NCBI GenBank assembly: GCA_012510305.1
Contig: JAAZIE010000190.1
Location: forward strand, 1 to 6,003
From: Bacillota bacterium
GTDB taxonomy: Bacteria > Bacillota > Dethiobacteria > DTU022
DNA length: 6,003 bases
Direction: 5' to 3'
The translations under genes and the position numbers were made by a program. Below are positions 5,147 through 6,003 of this stretch, piece by piece. Numbering within the stretch: position 1 is the first letter of the stretch; each line of letters begins with the position of its first letter. The notes beneath the pieces were generated by a model. It saw only the letters and a list, made by a program, of their open reading frames with translations, was not told the DNA's origin and did no database searches.

Positions 5147-6003
5147 AAACTCTGATTATTCGCGTAGCCGCCCGGCGCAAGCGATCCGTGATCGTGTCTC
5201 CAAGCCCTCCGGCAGGGACTCCTTCCGCCAGGATCAGGGCATGGCCCTGTGCCTCCAACCGCCGCAGCTGCGGGAACAGGTCCCTGGCTGCCCGCCGGAT
5301 ACCGCCCGGTCCCGGCAGCATCCGCAAAACACCGACCTTCAGTCCCCTGCGGCGATAACCGGCCGCCAGGGACCGGAGCACAGCTCCGCGCCTTTCCGGG
5401 GAACCGGTGATCAGGATCAGCGGGGTGCGGAGAGCATAGCGGCGGCTTTCCCACCCCCGGCTCTCCGGCGTCTCCGCGCCGGCGGCGCTCTTTTCGCAGA
5501 TCTTGACCCCCAGGGCATCTTCCAGCTGTTCCCGGGTGACCCCGCCGGGGCGCAAGATCGCCGGCCGGGCTCCGTTTAGATCCAAAACTGTTGATTCCAC
5601 GCCTAACGGGCAGGGGCCTCCATCGAGAACCGCATCGATTCTTCCGGCCAGATCCTGAAGCACATGGAGCGGCCTGGTGGGGCTGGGCCGCCCGGAGAGA
5701 TTGGCGCTGGGAGCGGCGATGGGTACACCGGCGGCCCGGATCAGACCCAGAGCCTGGGGATGGGCGGGCATGCGCACCGCCACCGTGGGCAAACCGGCGC
5801 TCACCTCCCGCGGCAGCACCGCGGAGCGCGGCAGCACCAGGCTGAGCGGCCCCGGCCAAAAAGATCTCATCAGCTTGAATGCAATCTCCGGTATGGCCGC
5901 GGTGACCTCCGCAACCTGCTCCATCCCGGCCACATGCACGATCAGCGGATTGTTCGCCGGACGCCCTTTCGCCGTAAAAATACGGGCTACAGCCTCTCCC
6001 TGC
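5145..6003 (-). CDS. sua5: L-threonylcarbamoyladenylate synthase (Sua5/YwlC), 5' end missing
   Basis: Makes threonylcarbamoyl-AMP from threonine, bicarbonate and ATP, the first step of t6A37 tRNA modification. The window shows the last 285 residues; the frame runs through the right edge, and roughly 55-60 N-terminal residues are missing to judge from the family. The YrdC domain is clear: AKGRPANNPLIVHV just inside the edge (K12, R14 of the visible part), WPGPLSLVLP, TVAVRMPAHP, APSANLSGRPSPT and GVESTVLDL, ending in ILRPGGVT. A further C-terminal Sua5 domain of about 105 residues follows, ending VPAGGLGDTITDRLRRAA, so this is the long Sua5 form and not the short TsaC form. The linker usually written SPGMKYRHYAP is eroded to SRGWESRRYALR. 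ywlE follows immediately. The order matches ywlC-ywlE-ywlF in Bacillus, minus ywlD. Confidence 0.95.
   Translation of the reverse strand, partial: QGEAVARIFTAKGRPANNPLIVHVAGMEQVAEVTAAIPEIAFKLMRSFWPGPLSLVLPRSAVLPREVSAGLPTVAVRMPAHPQALGLIRAAGVPIAAPSANLSGRPSPTRPLHVLQDLAGRIDAVLDGGPCPLGVESTVLDLNGARPAILRPGGVTREQLEDALGVKICEKSAAGAETPESRGWESRRYALRTPLILITGSPERRGAVLRSLAAGYRRRGLKVGVLRMLPGPGGIRRAARDLFPQLRRLEAQGHALILAEGVPAGGLGDTITDRLRRAATRIIRV

Noticed and set aside
4939..5859. A 306-codon minus-strand frame overlapping sua5 and ywlE
   Set aside because: It is rich in Arg, Gly, Ala and Pro with no motif, and it covers parts of two well-supported genes in another frame. It is a high-GC shadow.

Overview
This window is a conserved Firmicutes housekeeping cluster, read entirely from the minus strand. 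It most likely comes from a moderately GC-rich, endospore-forming member of the Clostridia (Peptococcaceae or Thermoanaerobacterales type). That placement is inference from gene order, from a YwmB-family gene followed by murA and a probable spoIID, and from sigma-E-like promoter elements. No species can be named from the sequence alone.

In transcription order (right to left) the genes are: sua5 (threonylcarbamoyl-AMP synthase, cut by the right edge), ywlE (low-molecular-weight phosphatase with the arginine-phosphatase signature), rpiB (ribose-5-phosphate isomerase B), glyA (serine hydroxymethyltransferase), comEB (dCMP deaminase), a ywmB-family exported protein, and murA (UDP-GlcNAc enolpyruvyl transferase). 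Gaps between neighbours run from a 26-bp overlap to 83 bp. No convincing terminator or promoter interrupts the run, so it probably forms one or two polycistronic units. An intrinsic terminator about 75 bp after murA closes the block. The left edge then holds the first 19 codons of a membrane-anchored protein, probably SpoIID, with its own sigma-E-like promoter region.

Functionally the block joins tRNA t6A37 synthesis (sua5), protein-arginine dephosphorylation (ywlE), pentose phosphate metabolism (rpiB), one-carbon and dUMP/dTMP precursor supply (glyA and comEB), and cell-wall precursor synthesis (murA). ywmB and spoIID are envelope or sporulation genes. The ywmB-murA-spoIID trio normally follows the ATP synthase operon in Bacillus and relatives. 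Here comEB runs straight into ywmB, so the atp genes are absent from this position.

There is no tRNA, rRNA, CRISPR array, insertion sequence or phage gene in the window. I see no wholly new system. The points worth a second look are regulatory (promoter elements and hairpins), start-codon choices, and unusual residues in otherwise standard proteins.
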